The notes below the pieces were generated by a model. The model made no database searches, had not been told where the DNA came from, and worked only from the letters and a program-made list of their open reading frames with translations. The position numbers and the translations under genes are program-made. From Tetradesmus obliquus (Eukaryota > Chlorophyta > Chlorophyceae > Sphaeropleales > Scenedesmaceae), in assembly GCA_030272155.1 (NCBI GenBank), contig CP126198.1, positions 5,554,501 to 5,618,500 of the forward strand: a stretch of DNA of 64,000 bases. The letters run 5' to 3'. Shown piece after piece: positions 1 to 13,019 of this stretch. Numbering within the stretch: position 1 is the first letter of the stretch; each line of letters begins with the position of its first letter.

Positions 1-25
1 GCCTGGCCTTGGTGACAAAAAGTCA

Positions 26-58
<33 letters not shown>

Positions 59-200
59 GAGATGCGTATAAGCTAGTGCACTGGTGCAGCCCTCAAATTC
101 TCACGCAGCTGCGTCTGTTGAAAGTCGTTGCTGTCCGCCAACACCGCCGCTGCTGCGGCTGCTGCTGCTGTTTTCTCTGTTTGTCTGCTGCTGGCTGCAG

Positions 201-2949
201 CCTGGGCAGCAACAGCCTTGACCTGCTGCTGGCGGAGCACTTTGCCAAGGAATTCATGGACAAGGGAGGCGGCGACGTCAGGTGGGGCAGCGCGGTCTCC
301 CAGCACCATTAACATCTCCAATTCAGCCAACAGCAACATTAGCACCACCTGCTCCCCGCCCCAGTAATGCGGAAAACGGGTGCCAATCAGGCTGTGTGAG
401 CAGGCTACATCAAATGAGACAGCAGCCGCAGCCATTCAACAACTCAGTTTGCTATGAATGCAGCCATAGCATATGGCCATCGGCCCACGGCCCATATCAG
501 CATCAAGTGCAGGCAGGGGAGTACAGCAGGAGCAGCAGGCAGCGGGCCATGCCAGGTGGCTTGCACACATCTGGCCAGTGGAGCAGAGGTCGCAGCAGTA
601 CTGAAGCAGCAGCAAGCGCAGCTACGAAAGCAGCAGCAGCCCGCAGGCAGCACCAGCAGCGGCATGCAGCAGCACCTCTGCAGAAGCGCTATTCAGCAGC
701 AGGCAGCTATCAAGCCTGCGGCACCCGTGACAACAGGCCAGGATGCATATTCAACATAACCACTGGTGTCCCTGCTTACATGTTGTAAAATGAAAACTCA
801 CCCGTTATAACCTCAAAGCAAGCATGCCGTGCTGCTTGCAGGAAGTCCCCCAAGGCCATGGCCAAGCTGCGCAAGCAGGTGCGCCGCACCAAGGAGGTGC
901 TGTCAGCCAACAGCGCCGCCCCCATCAGCGTGGAGGAGCTGCACGAGGGCAAGGACTTCCAAAGTTCGATCAAGCGCGAGGAGTTTGAGGCGATGGCGGG
1001 AGACTACTGGAAGCGCGTGGCGGTGAGTGCGCTGCTGCTCGGCCGCTCTTTTGATGTGAAAAAATCATTTGTTTGGTTGTGTGCGGCTTTGGTCGGCAGG
1101 CGGCTGGGTGGAGATGTCTATGATGTGTGCGTGCAAGCCTGAACAAGCCCCTTGCTCTGAATCGCTGCGCACGCGCAGGCGCCGCTGACGAAGCTGCTGT
1201 CCCGCAATAGCCGCACTAACTATCGCCTATCTTGCCATCAACCTTCGTTTGCACTGTGCAGGCGCCGCTGACGAAGCTGCTGGCGCGCAACAAGCTTGCC
1301 GCCAAGGACGTGGACGCGGTGGAGCTGCTGGGAGGCGGCAGCCGCGTGCCCAAGCTGCAGGCGGAGCTGTCCGCAGCGCTGGGCGGCAGGTGCGTGTGGC
1401 CGTGTGACGGGTCTGGCCACACCAGCCAGTGGTGTGGTTTGTGCCAGACTGCAGGTTGCGCCTACACCCAGCAGGCTTCAACGTGTTGATGGGCTGGCCG
1501 TTGTTCATTGGTTTTGATTGCGACACGACTCACGCATGGTTTGTGTGTAGTCGTTGAACCGGTGGAGCTGCTAGGCGGAGGCAGCCGCGTGCCCAAGCTG
1601 CAGGCGGAGCTGTCCGCAGGGCTGGGCGGCAGGTGCGCTTGAGATGAGACCTCAGCAGCACTCAATTCGATGATGGGCAGAGTGTTTTGTGTTGCAAATA
1701 ATGTCTTATTGCAAGTTGCGTATCAATGCGCGCCCAAGCTGCAGGCGGAGCTGTCCGCAGCGCTGGGCGGCAGGTGCATGTGGTCAGCTGTGTTCATAAC
1801 AGTTCACTGGTGATGTGGTGTGTGTCTGCACGCAGCCCGTACCCAGCAGCAGCTGAGCACAGCTCGGCAAAACTGTGCACAGTGCGTGTTTGATGCTTGT
1901 TTTCGCGTTGATTGGGGTTGTATGTTTGCGCTGCTGCTGCTGCTGCTGCTGCCACCCGGCAGGCACCTGGATCGCCACCTGGATGATGACAAGGTGCTAG
2001 TGCCTTACAAATGCATGACAACTAATGTTTGCGCCTGGGCCCTGACCTTGTGCTGCTGCTGCTGCTGCTGCTGCCGCTGCTGCTTCCTCATAGGCACCTG
2101 GATCGGCACCTGGATGCTGACGAGGCGCTGGTGCTGGGTGCGGGGCTGTTTGCAGCCAACCTGTCCAGCAGCTTCAGGCTGCGGGTGAGGGGCACAGCCA
2201 TTGATAGCGTCATTGATTTGATAGCTCCATGAGTACATCGGTGATGGCCACCACCTAGGCAGCACAGCACAGTAGTGGCGGGTGCAGCGTGGCAGACATC
2301 GCCCAGTGCTAGCATGCGGCTCGCCTGCATCATGCTGTGCAGGCACCACCTGCCGCATGCAACAGCTGGGCTGTCGACAACCCTGAAACTGCTGCCTACC
2401 CTGGGTCATTCTGCCTTGCCGCCTGCAGAAGTTTGGCATGACAGACATCGCCGCATTCGGCGTCAGCTTTGAGAGCCACGACCTGCACCTGCCACCAGCA
2501 GCAGCAGCGCCCGCCAAGGACGCAGCCGCCAGCAGCAAGGCGTCCAAGAAGTCCAAGGCGAAGGGCAAGAAGGGAGCAGCAGCAGTGGAGGAGGAGGCGG
2601 TGGAGCCGCTGGCCAGCAGCAAATCTGGCCACGTGCTCAAGAACCTGCTGCCCGCAGGTGCGGCTTGCTGATGTTTGGCTTTCCGGTCTGGATTGTACCC
2701 GGCAGCACCCCTTCATGCGTAGCGTACGAGGTTTGTTTACGTGTAATTTGTGTCACAGGGATCAGCAGGCAAGCGTGCCGCACTAAGACGCTCCTTGCAC
2801 ACCTACACACACGTTTGCATCAGTCAAACACAAATTGTCCCTGAACACGCGCGTCCCGGCCGCGCTGCCCGAAAGCAAGATGCTGTGCAAGCACACATCA
2901 CGTACACCAGGCTGACCCTCAGAGTCGCTCAAATGTACTTGGCTGCTAC

Positions 2950-2986
<37 letters not shown>

Positions 2987-5900
2987 CTGTATGGTTGCAG
3001 GCAAGAAGCTGCCCATCAAGCGCGCCTTCAAGTACACCAACTTGACGATTGACGGCTTCAGCTTTGAGCTGCGCTACAATGCCTTTTGACAATCACACTC
3101 CAATACTTGTGATCTGCTGCTGCCCCGCAGGCAAGAAGCTGCCCATCAAGCGCGCTATCAAGTACACCAACTTGACAATTGACGGCTTCAGCTTCGAGCT
3201 GCGCTACAACGCGAGCACCGTGCATGGCCTGCCGCCGGGTGTGGAGTCGCCAGAGCTGGCCAAGTACACGGTGGCAGGCATTCAGGATGCCATCAAGAGG
3301 TGAGGCCATGTGCTTGGGATGCCTTTTTATGTTCTCTGGTGTTTGCTTGTTGTGAAACGCCTCCTTGCACGGCCTGCCGCCCAACACGGAGCTGGCCAGG
3401 TACACCGTGGCAGGCATCACGGACGCCATCGCCAAGCGGTGCGCTTCTGTTGAGCTCCTACTGCTGTGCAGTTGCATCACATAGCCCGATTGCTGAAACC
3501 TTTGCGACTGTTGCTGCTGCGTCCCACACGCCCTTCCCTGTGTGTTGCAGGTACAACCAGTCCGGCGTGACCACGCTGCGCTTCGAGGCCGACTACAGCA
3601 GCCTGCTGCACTTCAGCAGCGCTGAGTGCGTGGTTGAACTTGAAGTGATTGAGGATAAGGTCATCGAGGTACCTGTGCCTGCAAACGAAACGGAGCGGGC
3701 TGCAGCTAACGCAACGGATGATGCGGCCGGCGACAAAGATAAGGATGCCGCATCAAAGGATGCTGGTGCTGACAGCAAGGGTGATAAGGATGCTGGGAAG
3801 GATGAGACAGCCAAGGCAGATGATGAGCAGCAGGCGGAGAAGAAGGAAGGAGATGCAGCTGCTGGCGGTGATGCTGCCAACGCAACCGAGGCGGCTGCGC
3901 CCGCCAACAAGACGGTGTTCATCAAGAAGACCATCCAGGTCCCCCGGCGCAAGGTGTTCCATGTGCGTATGATGCGGCAAGCTGTGCAAGCCGGGGCGTG
4001 AGACAGCTGCATGCAGCGTGATGCACGGCACACAGCAACTGTCAGCACCATCATCGTTCACTGCGCTGCGTGCCAGGGCCAGTGCAAGTCAGGCTTGGCT
4101 TAGTGCTGTGGTGGTGTCGCAACAACAGCTTGTCAGACACATGTGGCTGCCTGTGGAACCAGCAGCTGCAGGCAGCAGCGCACACCACACGCTCGATGCT
4201 TTACCACGCATCCTTCGCGCCTGATATCTAGCATTTCGGCACCCGGCCTCCAGTTATTCATTACACTTACCAAGTGTCTATGTACGTGTTGGCTGCGCAG
4301 GTGACGCTGAACGTAACGGGCGACGGCCCCCGCCATGCGCCACTCTCAGGCGAGCCCCTCAAGCAGTTTCTTTCCACGGCACTGATCAGCCGTGTATGTT
4401 GTCCTATGTTTTGTCCATGCAGGTGACGCTGAATGTGACGGGCGACGGCCCGCGCCACGCGCCGCTCTCAGGCGAGCCCCTCAAGCAGGCCCAGGCGCAC
4501 CTGGCTGCCTGGGTGGCTGCTGAGACTGTGAAGGCAGCCACTGCCAAGGCTAAGAATGACTTGGAGGCCTACATCATCGTTACACGGGAGAAGCTGGAGA
4601 CACAGGAGGCGCTGCAGCAGGTGGGTCTGCGGGCAAGAGGTGTTACATGATGCCAAATTTCAAGTGTTGGCGTGGACCACAGCCGCTGCACGTGTGACTG
4701 GACACCTGGGCTGCAGCTGGCTTGTGTGTTGGAAGGAGCGGTGGGGTGGTTGGAGACGCCACCTGGTTTGGGATGGCTTGCGGCATCTGCATGCAGCCAC
4801 TGCCATGGCTAAGAATGACTTGGAGGCCTACATCATTGCCACAAGGGAGAAGCTGGAGACGCAGGAGGCGCTGCAGCAGGTAGGTTTGTGGGCGTGGGAG
4901 GTGTTGCGCTGATCAAGGTGTTGCCATAGACTACATGATCGGCATGTGTAGCTGCACATGTGTACACCTGGCTGCAGCATGCCTGTATATTGGTGCGTTG
5001 GAGAGGAATGGTGGGATGATGGGGAACAAATGGTGCGTCTGGGTCTTGATGGCTCGCGGCATCTGGATGCAGCTCGATCTATCATGTATTGTAAACCACC
5101 TGGAGGCTTACACAGACGCAGGAGGCGCTGCAGCGAGCGGGCTGCCTGCCAATGTGATTTTTTGTTCAAAAACAGGCTACACCCTTGAAGCGCAGCAGGC
5201 GCTTAGGCTTTACTGTCTTTACTTCAGATAATGCCCTCTGGCGATGCTGCTGATGCTGCTGCTGCTGCTGCTGCCAGGTCACCACCGAGGAGGCTCGCGT
5301 GATGTTCATCGAGCAGCTGACAGAGGCTGAGGACTGGCTGTACGGTGACGGCGAGGCGGAGGCTGCAGATGCATTTTCAACCCGCCTGGCTGGCCTCAAG
5401 GCGGTTGGGGAGCCCATCGCCCGCAGGGCAGCAGAGCTGGAACTGCGGCCACAGGTGGGGTTCCACACACAATGGTCTTGCCTTTTTCTTGTCTTGTATT
5501 GTCTTGTATTGTTAAATCTCGGTTTGTTGGCATTTTCTGGTTGCTGCGAGTTGCATTGTGGTGGTGTGGGCGTGCACCGGAAGCACTTTGTGTTGGCGAA
5601 GCGGAGGCAGCAGGTGCCTTCAGCAGCCGCCTGGCTGGCCTCAAGGCGGTTGGGGAGCCCATCGCCCGCAGGGCAGCAGAGCTGGAACTGCGGCCACAGG
5701 TGGGGATTGTTATGTTGCGTTCGTGCTTTGCATTGTGCCGCTGAAAGTTTGCTGGCTGCAGTTGAGTTGGCTTTTTGGTGATGTGGGTGGGGCTGCGGCC
5801 ACAGGTGGGCAATCAGGCGTCTCTGTTCATTGGTGTTTTACGCATTTGCTGGCGTTGTGCTGGCAGCAGTTGGCGTGCAGTGCTGGTGGTGGGTGTGCAG

Positions 5901-6831
5901 GAGCAGCACACTGCGCTGGCAGGAGCAGCCGCATCTTGTACAAGCCAGGTGCAACGCAGTAAGTATGGCGACGATGCAAGAAGGCTGCTTGATGCTGCAG
6001 GTGCATGTGATTGCCTGAGAGTGCTGCTGCTGCCTGCTGCTGCTGCTGTTGCTGCTACTTTTTTTCCTGCAGGTGCTGTCTGCTGTGAAGGAGCAGAGCG
6101 AGGCAGCTGAGAAGCTGATTGCCAGCTGGGCAGACACCAAGCCCTGGATCAACGAAAACGACACCAAGGCGGCTGCAGACAAGGTGCGTGGTGTGGGCGC
6201 TGCTGCTGCTTGGTGCGCTGTAGTGTGTGAGTTGCAGATGCAGCAGTGTTGCAGCCTTCTGCCGTCTTGCGTCCCTGGCGACACATTGATTGAGATTGTG
6301 TGTTGTATGCCCCATATATTCTGCTTCAAAGGTTGCTCCCTGCTTCGCCGCGTTTCTGACACTGTTCCGCCTTGTGCCATCCACCGCCGCCGCTGTCGCC
6401 TGTTGTGCATCCGTCGCTTTGCCATACTATCATCATTACTGCTGCAGCTGGAGGAGTTCACGCAGTGGCTGCAGCAGCAGGTTGAAGCACAGGACAAGAA
6501 GGAGCCCACCGAGGAGCCTGCATTCATCGCCATGGATGTTGTCACCAAGTGGGAGGGCGTGCAGAAGGCGCTGCACAAGACGGACAGCAAACGGAAGCCA
6601 AAGCCGCCAAAGCCTGCGGCAAATGAGACAGCATCTGCGAATGAGACAGCAGCTGCAGAGGGTGCAGCAGAAGGCACAGCAGAAGGAGCAGAGGGAGCTG
6701 GTGCGGATGCTGGGGGTGAGGCGGGTGCAGGTGCGGAAGAAAGTGCGGGGGAGCAAGAGGGCGGCGACAGCAGCAGCAGCAGCAGTACTGCTGCGGAGGA
6801 TGAGGAGCTGCCTGCACACGAAGAGTTGTGA
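201..6831 (+). CDS. HYOU1: ER HSP70-family chaperone, HYOU1/GRP170-like (5' partial)
   Basis: HSP110/GRP170-type chaperone of the ER lumen, a nucleotide-exchange partner of BiP that binds unfolded protein. Exons in consistent phase: 201-281, 842-1022, 1262-1389, 2094-2184, 2429-2657, 3131-3299, 3551-3962, 4423-4620, 5278-5454, 6073-6183, 6448-6831; earlier ATPase exons lie left of the window. The first exons carry the end of the HSP70 ATPase fold (KQVRRTKEVLSANSAAPIS, then ELLGGGSRVPKLQ and LDADEALVLGA). The substrate-binding beta domain follows, interrupted in exon 7 by a long acidic Lys/Asp/Ala loop with N-glycosylation sequons, as in GRP170. An alpha-helical region and an acidic tail complete it. 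The last residues are HEEL, a KDEL-type retention signal. Many exon edges are repeated as partial copies (listed separately). Family assignment is firm; the exact orthologue name is inferred. Confidence 0.9.
1177..1773 (+). repeat. Partial copies of HYOU1 exon 3 edges
   Basis: The start of exon 3 with its acceptor is copied upstream at about 1177-1200 (true exon begins 1262). The end of exon 3 with its GT donor is copied downstream at about 1561-1632 and 1732-1772 (true donor after 1389). Only the 1262-1389 copy joins both neighbours in phase. Confidence 0.85.
1961..1992 (+). repeat. Decoy copy of HYOU1 exon 4 start
   Basis: An acceptor and the first approximately 30 bases of exon 4 (encoding HLDRHLD) appear here after a CTG tract. 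The complete exon is at 2094-2184. The copy diverges before the ADEALVLGA motif. Confidence 0.85.
3001..3440 (+). repeat. Partial copies flanking HYOU1 exon 6
   Basis: Bases 3001-3083 repeat the first about 80 bases of exon 6 after their own acceptor. The full exon is 3131-3299. Bases about 3358-3440 repeat its last about 80 bases, up to a GT donor-like site. The downstream copy has diverged more than the upstream one. Confidence 0.85.
4303..5135 (+). repeat. Partial copies flanking HYOU1 exon 8
   Basis: Bases 4303-4366 copy the start of exon 8 with its acceptor (true exon 4423-4620). Bases about 4789-4880 copy its last 90 bases with a GT donor. A shorter, eroded third tail lies at about 5091-5135. 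Confidence 0.85.
5597..5806 (+). repeat. Copies of HYOU1 exon 9 tail with donor
   Basis: About 100 bases from the end of exon 9 (true end 5454), including the GT donor, recur at about 5597-5700. The last approximately 15 bases recur again at about 5789-5803. Confidence 0.85.
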
Positions 6832-7959
6832 CCGGGTGTTATTGAGTGCGTGGCATGACTGGAGTGAGGAAAGTTTCTGCATCATGAATGGATGCTATGT
6901 GGGCAGCTGCAAGCGGCCTTCGCAGGCTGTCGGTTCTCTGTTGTTCTGAGGGGAGTGCAAGCGATTCTGAGTGGGCGGCTGCTGCATGCTGTGCAGCAAG
7001 CAGTGCTAGTAGGTGGGCGTGCGAGTGTGGGTATTGGTCTCAAGCATGCGTGACAATGGCAGTGATTCCGTCTTGTAACACGTCATAATCTGCTGTGCTA
7101 GGAGCTTGTGGAGGCCCATCAACAAGTGCAAGATGTGGCCAGACAGATCCTGCTAGGAGACAGATCATCTCTGATGAGGAGTCCTGCTAGGAGAGCATGT
7201 TGTTCACAGATGGTGCGTCACTGAACAGCACTTCCAGCACACGCTGCAGTTACATGCTTAATCGTTACAATGCCGGTCAGGAGGAGGCTGCTTCTGCATC
7301 GTGCTCCTCCCGGGTGCGCTCTCACGGATGAACTTCGCAGTCGGGAGTGTGACCAATCCACTGAACAAGAAACGACATCGGCGCCCAGAGTGAAAAAGAG
7401 GAACACATCATTTGCACATGTGTATGAACTGCTGGTTGGGGCAGTAGCGGCACGGGAGGTCCTGCTAGGCTAGTGAGCCTCGTGAGTGACGCGCTTGCAC
7501 CTAGCGAGTTCGACGCTGCTTGCTTTCTTCCACGAACATTTGTAACTAGATGTGCTGAATTACTGTGCCTGTGTATGAACATCCGCTTCCGTAACTTGGG
7601 CTGTCCAGGCTGTCAAGAGGTCGGGGCGGGCCTAACCTCTTTGTGGTCAATTCGCTCCAGCCACACCGTCTGCCGCAACTGTGTCTGTGAACATGTCAAT
7701 TGATATTGGCTGCAAGCAGCCTCGTAGTACTGATGTAAGATCTTTGAGTCATAAGTTTAGACAACGCTGCAGCCGGTTGGTGATTTCAGAAGCCCGTATT
7801 GACAACCAAACCGATAATCAGACCGGAAAACGGCTGTCAAGAGCGGGTGTGTCGGTGCATAACCATTTGGCGGGGGCAGCACCTGGCAGCTTTCCTGCAG
7901 CGCGGCCTCTGGGCCTTCCGCAGAGCCCTTAAACCCTAAAACTTGGCAGCCTCGAGGCG
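6832..7959. other. Intergenic: HYOU1-like 3' end to kinase 5' end
   Basis: Presumed 3' UTR, followed by the promoter and 5' UTR of the kinase gene. No further coding exon, RNA gene or clear repeat was recognised, and no convincing TATA box was seen before 7960. Confidence 0.5.
7074..7078 (+). terminator. TGTAA poly(A)-type signal for HYOU1-like gene
   Basis: A TGTAA pentamer, the usual poly(A) signal in chlorophycean green algae, lies about 245 bases after the HYOU1-like stop codon. Distance and strand fit; no transcript data are available. Confidence 0.45.
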
Positions 7960-10355
7960 ATGATAGTGGCCGCAGTGGCACTGCTGCTGCTCGGGCTGGC
8001 AGCCAGCCTGCCAGCAGCAGGTGCCACTACTGCATATGTCTCGAGCACGCCCGGAACTTATCGTGGGCAGGGCACTGTATCGCTCATGAAGGCCTTGGCT
8101 GATCAGAACGTAGACAGGATTGAGCTGGTGGGGGACTATGCTGCCGGAGACGAGTTTGACCCTCTGCAGGGGGCACCCTTTCCTATCAACAGGTGTGTGA
8201 CAAGTAATTCCCAGCAGCAAGCAGCAGCAGCATGCAGCATGCCCTTGGCTGGGCAGAATCACGCTAACTGAAACTGCATGCTGTTGAGTTCTGCTTGGAC
8301 GGCTGCTGGCTGGTACAAGCTGAGTGCTGGATGCAGAGAGCTGTTGCAGGCACAAGAACAGAAGGTGTGCACCCTCTGTTGTGTTTCCAGCTGTCTGCAA
8401 CAGTCGCCAGGGCTCACGCGGCAGGCGCCTTCTGCACCACACTTTTGTAGCGGCTTTTATCTGAGGATTGTTTGCAGTTGAGCAAATTGCAATCTTCTGT
8501 TTGCCTATGTTATTTTGCCCTGGGTGATGACTCATCAGCAGCATGGCAGTTAGACAGCTTGACACGCATCTGCTGTGCCTTCTGATAGCCTTGCAGGAAC
8601 AGCTCCCTCATTCGGTATATGACGATGAAGACAATGTAGCAACAGCAGGGACTGCCATTCACTGCTGCACCCTTGCTCCATCATCACCATCCCACCCCAT
8701 CCCATCCCATGCGCCGTCTCCCTTGCAGGAACGTCACCCTCACCAGCACACCAGGCAGCTGGTACACCTTCTAGCTTGTCCACATAACTTCAACTTGTCA
8801 ATGACTGCCTCGTTTTGCTTCCTGTCCTTGCAGGAACATCACCATCCCTAGCACATCAGGCAGCTGGTACACCTTGTAGCTTGACCACATCACTTCAACT
8901 TGTCAATGACTGCCTGGTTTTGCTTCCTGTCCTTGCAGGAACATCACCCTCACCAGCACGCCAGGCACTTGGTACACCTTCTAGCTTGACCACATCGCTT
9001 CAACTTGTCAATGACTGCCTCGTTTTGCGCCCTTCCCTTGCAGGAACATCACCCTCACAAGCAAACCAGGCAGCTGGTACACCTTCTAGCTGAACTGTAT
9101 CTCACCTGTGCCTCGTTTTGCGTTCTTCCCTTGCAGGAACATCTCCTTCACAAGCACGCCAGGCAGCTGGCACACCCCATAGCTGGACCACATCACTTCA
9201 ACTTGTCATCTGCTGCCTCGTTTTGCGTCCTGTCCTTGCAGGAACATCACTCTCACCAGCACGCCAGGCAGCTGGTACACCTTCTAGCTTGACCACAACA
9301 CTCCAACTTGTCGACTTGTCATTTGCTGCTTCGTGTTGCGTCCTGTCCTTGCAGGAACATCACCCTCACCAGTCAGCCAGGCAGCTGGTACACCTTCTAG
9401 CCTGACCACATCGCTTCAACTTGACAATGACTGCCTCGTTTTGCGCCCTTCTCTTGCAGTAACATCACCATCACAAGCACACCTTCAGGCTTGATTGTAT
9501 CGCTTCTAATAGTCACTTGCTGCCTCCTGTTGCGTCCTGTCCTTGCAGGAACATCACCATCACCAGCACACCAGGCAGCTGGTACACCTTCTAGCTTGAC
9601 TATATCTCACCTGCTGCCTCGTTTTGCGCCCTTCCTTGCAGGAACATCACCCTCACCAGCACGCCAGGCAGCTGGTACACCCTAGACCTCAACTTTGCGC
9701 ATTCTGTGGTGGAGATCTGCAGCAGCTGCCGCTTCAGCCTGCTGGCAAACCTCACTATGGCAAATGCCAGGAGAGGCACCTCACCTCTGGTGGACTTTTT
9801 TGTGGGCCAGCCAGGCAGTGTGTTAGTGCTAAATGGCATCTACCGCCACAGGCTGGCATGCACTGAAGCGCATGACTCAGCGCAGACGCTGCGGGGCCTG
9901 CCGCGCAGCGCGATCCTGCCGGGCGCAAAGCAGCCGCAACAGCTGCACATCAAAAACATCACCTACCAGGTGAGGCTATGTAAAAGCACATTGACGAGTT
10001 TCAGCGTGTGGTCGCGCAGTGTGCTGTGGGTGTGCAGCCTGGAGCTTTTCACTTGCGCGCAAATTGCATTGCAGTGCTGAGCAGGGGAGGCGGCGGCAGC
10101 TGGTGCGGCTGCTGGTGTGTGCAGTTGCTGCAGCACAGCACCCATGCATTCATCATCAGCTCAGGCGCCACGTGCGGCGTCAAGCATGCCCCACTTCTGC
10201 ACAGTCAATGAATGCTGCCGCTGCCACTGCTGCTTATGCTGCTGCTGCTGCTGCTGCTGCGTGAAGGGCAAGGAGTACCCAGACTCGATCCTGTACGAGG
10301 ACATCACGTGGGATGCTCCCCGCCAGGTTGATGAAGGTGCGATTCATGCTGCTGC

Positions 10356-10390
<35 letters not shown>

Positions 10391-11217
10391 GTACTGCGCA
10401 AGAGCTGCACAGCTGCCTGGCATGCACGGCTTGTGCAGCCTTGTGTGTGTACATGTTTGCGCAGCAGCCTGGCAGCAGCTGCTGTCCAGTGCTGTGACAT
10501 GCAGCATGCTCGCATTGCTGCGGCCGCTGTGAAGTTTGAGCAGGCACATAGCCCCCCCCTGAGCAGCAGCAGCTCAGCAGCAGAGCAAAGATGGGTGCTA
10601 TGCCAGAAAAGGGATGCTTCCTCAGCAGCAGCAGCAGCAGCGGCAGCAGCAGTGGTGCCTGACACAATGCGCTCTCGCCCTGCTGTGCAAGCATGCATCC
10701 GAATTGTGTTTCTTGCTGCCGTGTTGTCTGTGCTGCAGGGCGTGGCTACACTGGCGGCTACGCACAGGCAAGTAATGGCAGACACTGTGGCTTCAAGGGT
10801 TTGACGTTGAGGATTTTTACTCAGCCCTAACCTAAACCCCTAACTCCTAAACTATAATGGCAGGCGCTGTGGCTTCAATCGCGCAGCTTACCCGCTTCCG
10901 GCTTTACACAGCTCTGTATAGGCCAGCTGCAAGACCAGCACGCTTGCAATGCTGCGTCATGCTGCTGCTGTGTTGCTGAGCCAGCTGCCTGCTCTTGCCG
11001 TTAGTTTCTTTCAAGCAGCGCGCTAGCACACAAGCTCTGTGCAGCCCTTTTCAAGCCTGTTGCGCTGCCATGCACGCATGCAATGCTGCAATGTGGAAGC
11101 GAGGTAGTTACATGTGGGTTCTGGTGTTGCTGCTGTTTTGCTGAGGCAGCCGCCTGCACTTCTGTGCAGCACTGTGGAGGCCTGTCTCTGACCCTCAGCG
11201 TGTGTACACTGCCTGGT

Positions 11218-11249
<32 letters not shown>

Positions 11250-11569
11250 GACGTCTGTGCCTGCAGCATGCCATCAACTCCTTCCGTGTGTGTGAGCACT
11301 ACGTGACGAAAGAGTGCCTGGAGGGCGAGTCTGCAGGTGAGGCTGGCTTACGTTGGTGCAGTACTTCTAGCAAGCAAGTGATTTGATCTGGTGATGAAGC
11401 AGTGAAAGCCAGTCGGCAGCTGCATATGACAAGCGATGCCTCGCTGACAGTAACCCCCACACATGCATGCCGCTGGAAGAGGGGTTATAACCGCAGCAGT
11501 TTGGCTACGCACGCATGCCTAACTCAGTGTTCAGAACGCAGTCCTCAAGCGATCAGCTGTGCTGTTGTG

Positions 11570-11613
<44 letters not shown>

Positions 11614-12499
11614 AGAGGCCTGCGTGAACAAGCTGATTGACCAGGTGGAGGAGCAGCAGCGCTCCCAGGGCAAGCTGTCAGGGCCGCTCATGGCAGTGGC
11701 TATTGCAGTGCCCCTGGTCGCTGCACGTGAGTAGTTTCTTGATTCATTGTTGTCCTCTGTCAACAAAAATTGACTCTGTTGTTGACAGAGGAAATACAGT
11801 CAATTGCATGCAAGCAGGGTTGCAATACCTCCTACTAGCTGTGAAATGTAATACACAGCAAACGTGTTGTTACAGTCCGAGTGGGAAGCGACTCCTCTGT
11901 GCAGGTGCAGCTGCATTGCTGCAGTTGGTTGATGCCCTGTGTGTGTTGTCAAGCCCTCTCAGATCAGCAGCCATCGCAGTGCCCCTGGTTGCTGCATGTG
12001 AGTGCTGCAGGAGTTTGCATGCAGCATGCCTGTTGTAACATCACAAGTGGAAAGCGGCTGCGGCTATTGCAGGCAGCTGCAGTGTTGCTGTTGGATGTGT
12101 GCTGTGAGCGCTGTCGACACCAATTGTAGAGCATCTGTCGCAGGACTACCTTCGCGCAGCAAATGTATGTTGGCCGCATGTGCTGATTGTTTCAATGGCT
12201 GTGCTGCTGCTGCAGTGCTGCTGGGTGGTGTGCTGGGAATGGTGCTGTACCACCGCAAGCAGAAGAAGCTGTATGCAGCTGCCAAGACGTTGCTTGACTC
12301 GGAGGCAGGCACAGGCACGCCGGGAGAGCGCATGACGGGCAAAAGGTAGGCAGGGCGTGATGGGAAGACCTGGGCAGACTGCTGCTTCATCAACAGCAAA
12401 CGATTGATTGGCTGCTGAGCCGAAGAATGCGCGACTGTTGCAGCAGCTGATGGCAATCCAGAAGGTCTGTGGCTTTCCTTTGATTCTATGGTGCATTAC

Positions 12500-12541
<42 letters not shown>

Positions 12542-12626
12542 AGCTGCAGCTACCATAGCGGCTCCGGCTGTGCCACACTCATGCCTACGGGCACCGACAA
12601 GGGCTGGGAGCTGACCTTTGCTAAAG

Positions 12627-12666
<40 letters not shown>

Positions 12667-12807
12667 GCCGTTGCTGCAGCTACCATGGCGGCTCTGGCGG
12701 TGCCACACTCATGCCTGGGCACCGATAAAGGTTGGGAGCTTGCAAGCAGCTTTGTGTCTCCCTTCCTGGGGTCTGTGGCTGGACTCAAATCTGTGCTGCA
12801 CTGCTGC

Positions 12808-12851
<44 letters not shown>

Positions 12852-12977
12852 GCTACCATGGCTCTGGCGGTGCCACACTCATGCCTGGGCACCGACAAAG
12901 GCTGGGGGCTGGCAAGCAGCTTTATGTCCCCCTTCCTGGGGACTGTGGCTTGACACAATTCTGTGTTGCACTGCTGC

Positions 12978-13019
<42 letters not shown>

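Noticed and set aside
7929-7940. Telomere-like AAACCCTAAA just before the kinase gene
   Set aside because: Only a single unit; a lone match of this length is expected by chance. A similar CCTAAACC stretch near 10830 is also not a tandem array.
8728-9642. Regularly spaced repeats resembling a CRISPR array
   Set aside because: The repeats contain splice acceptors and exon sequence of the surrounding nuclear gene, the spacing varies from 88 to 112 bp, and the spacers are themselves similar.
12395-12465. Possible extra kinase exon encoding NARLLQQLMAIQK
   Set aside because: It cannot be joined in phase to the preceding exon, while direct joining of 12345 to 13022 keeps the frame.
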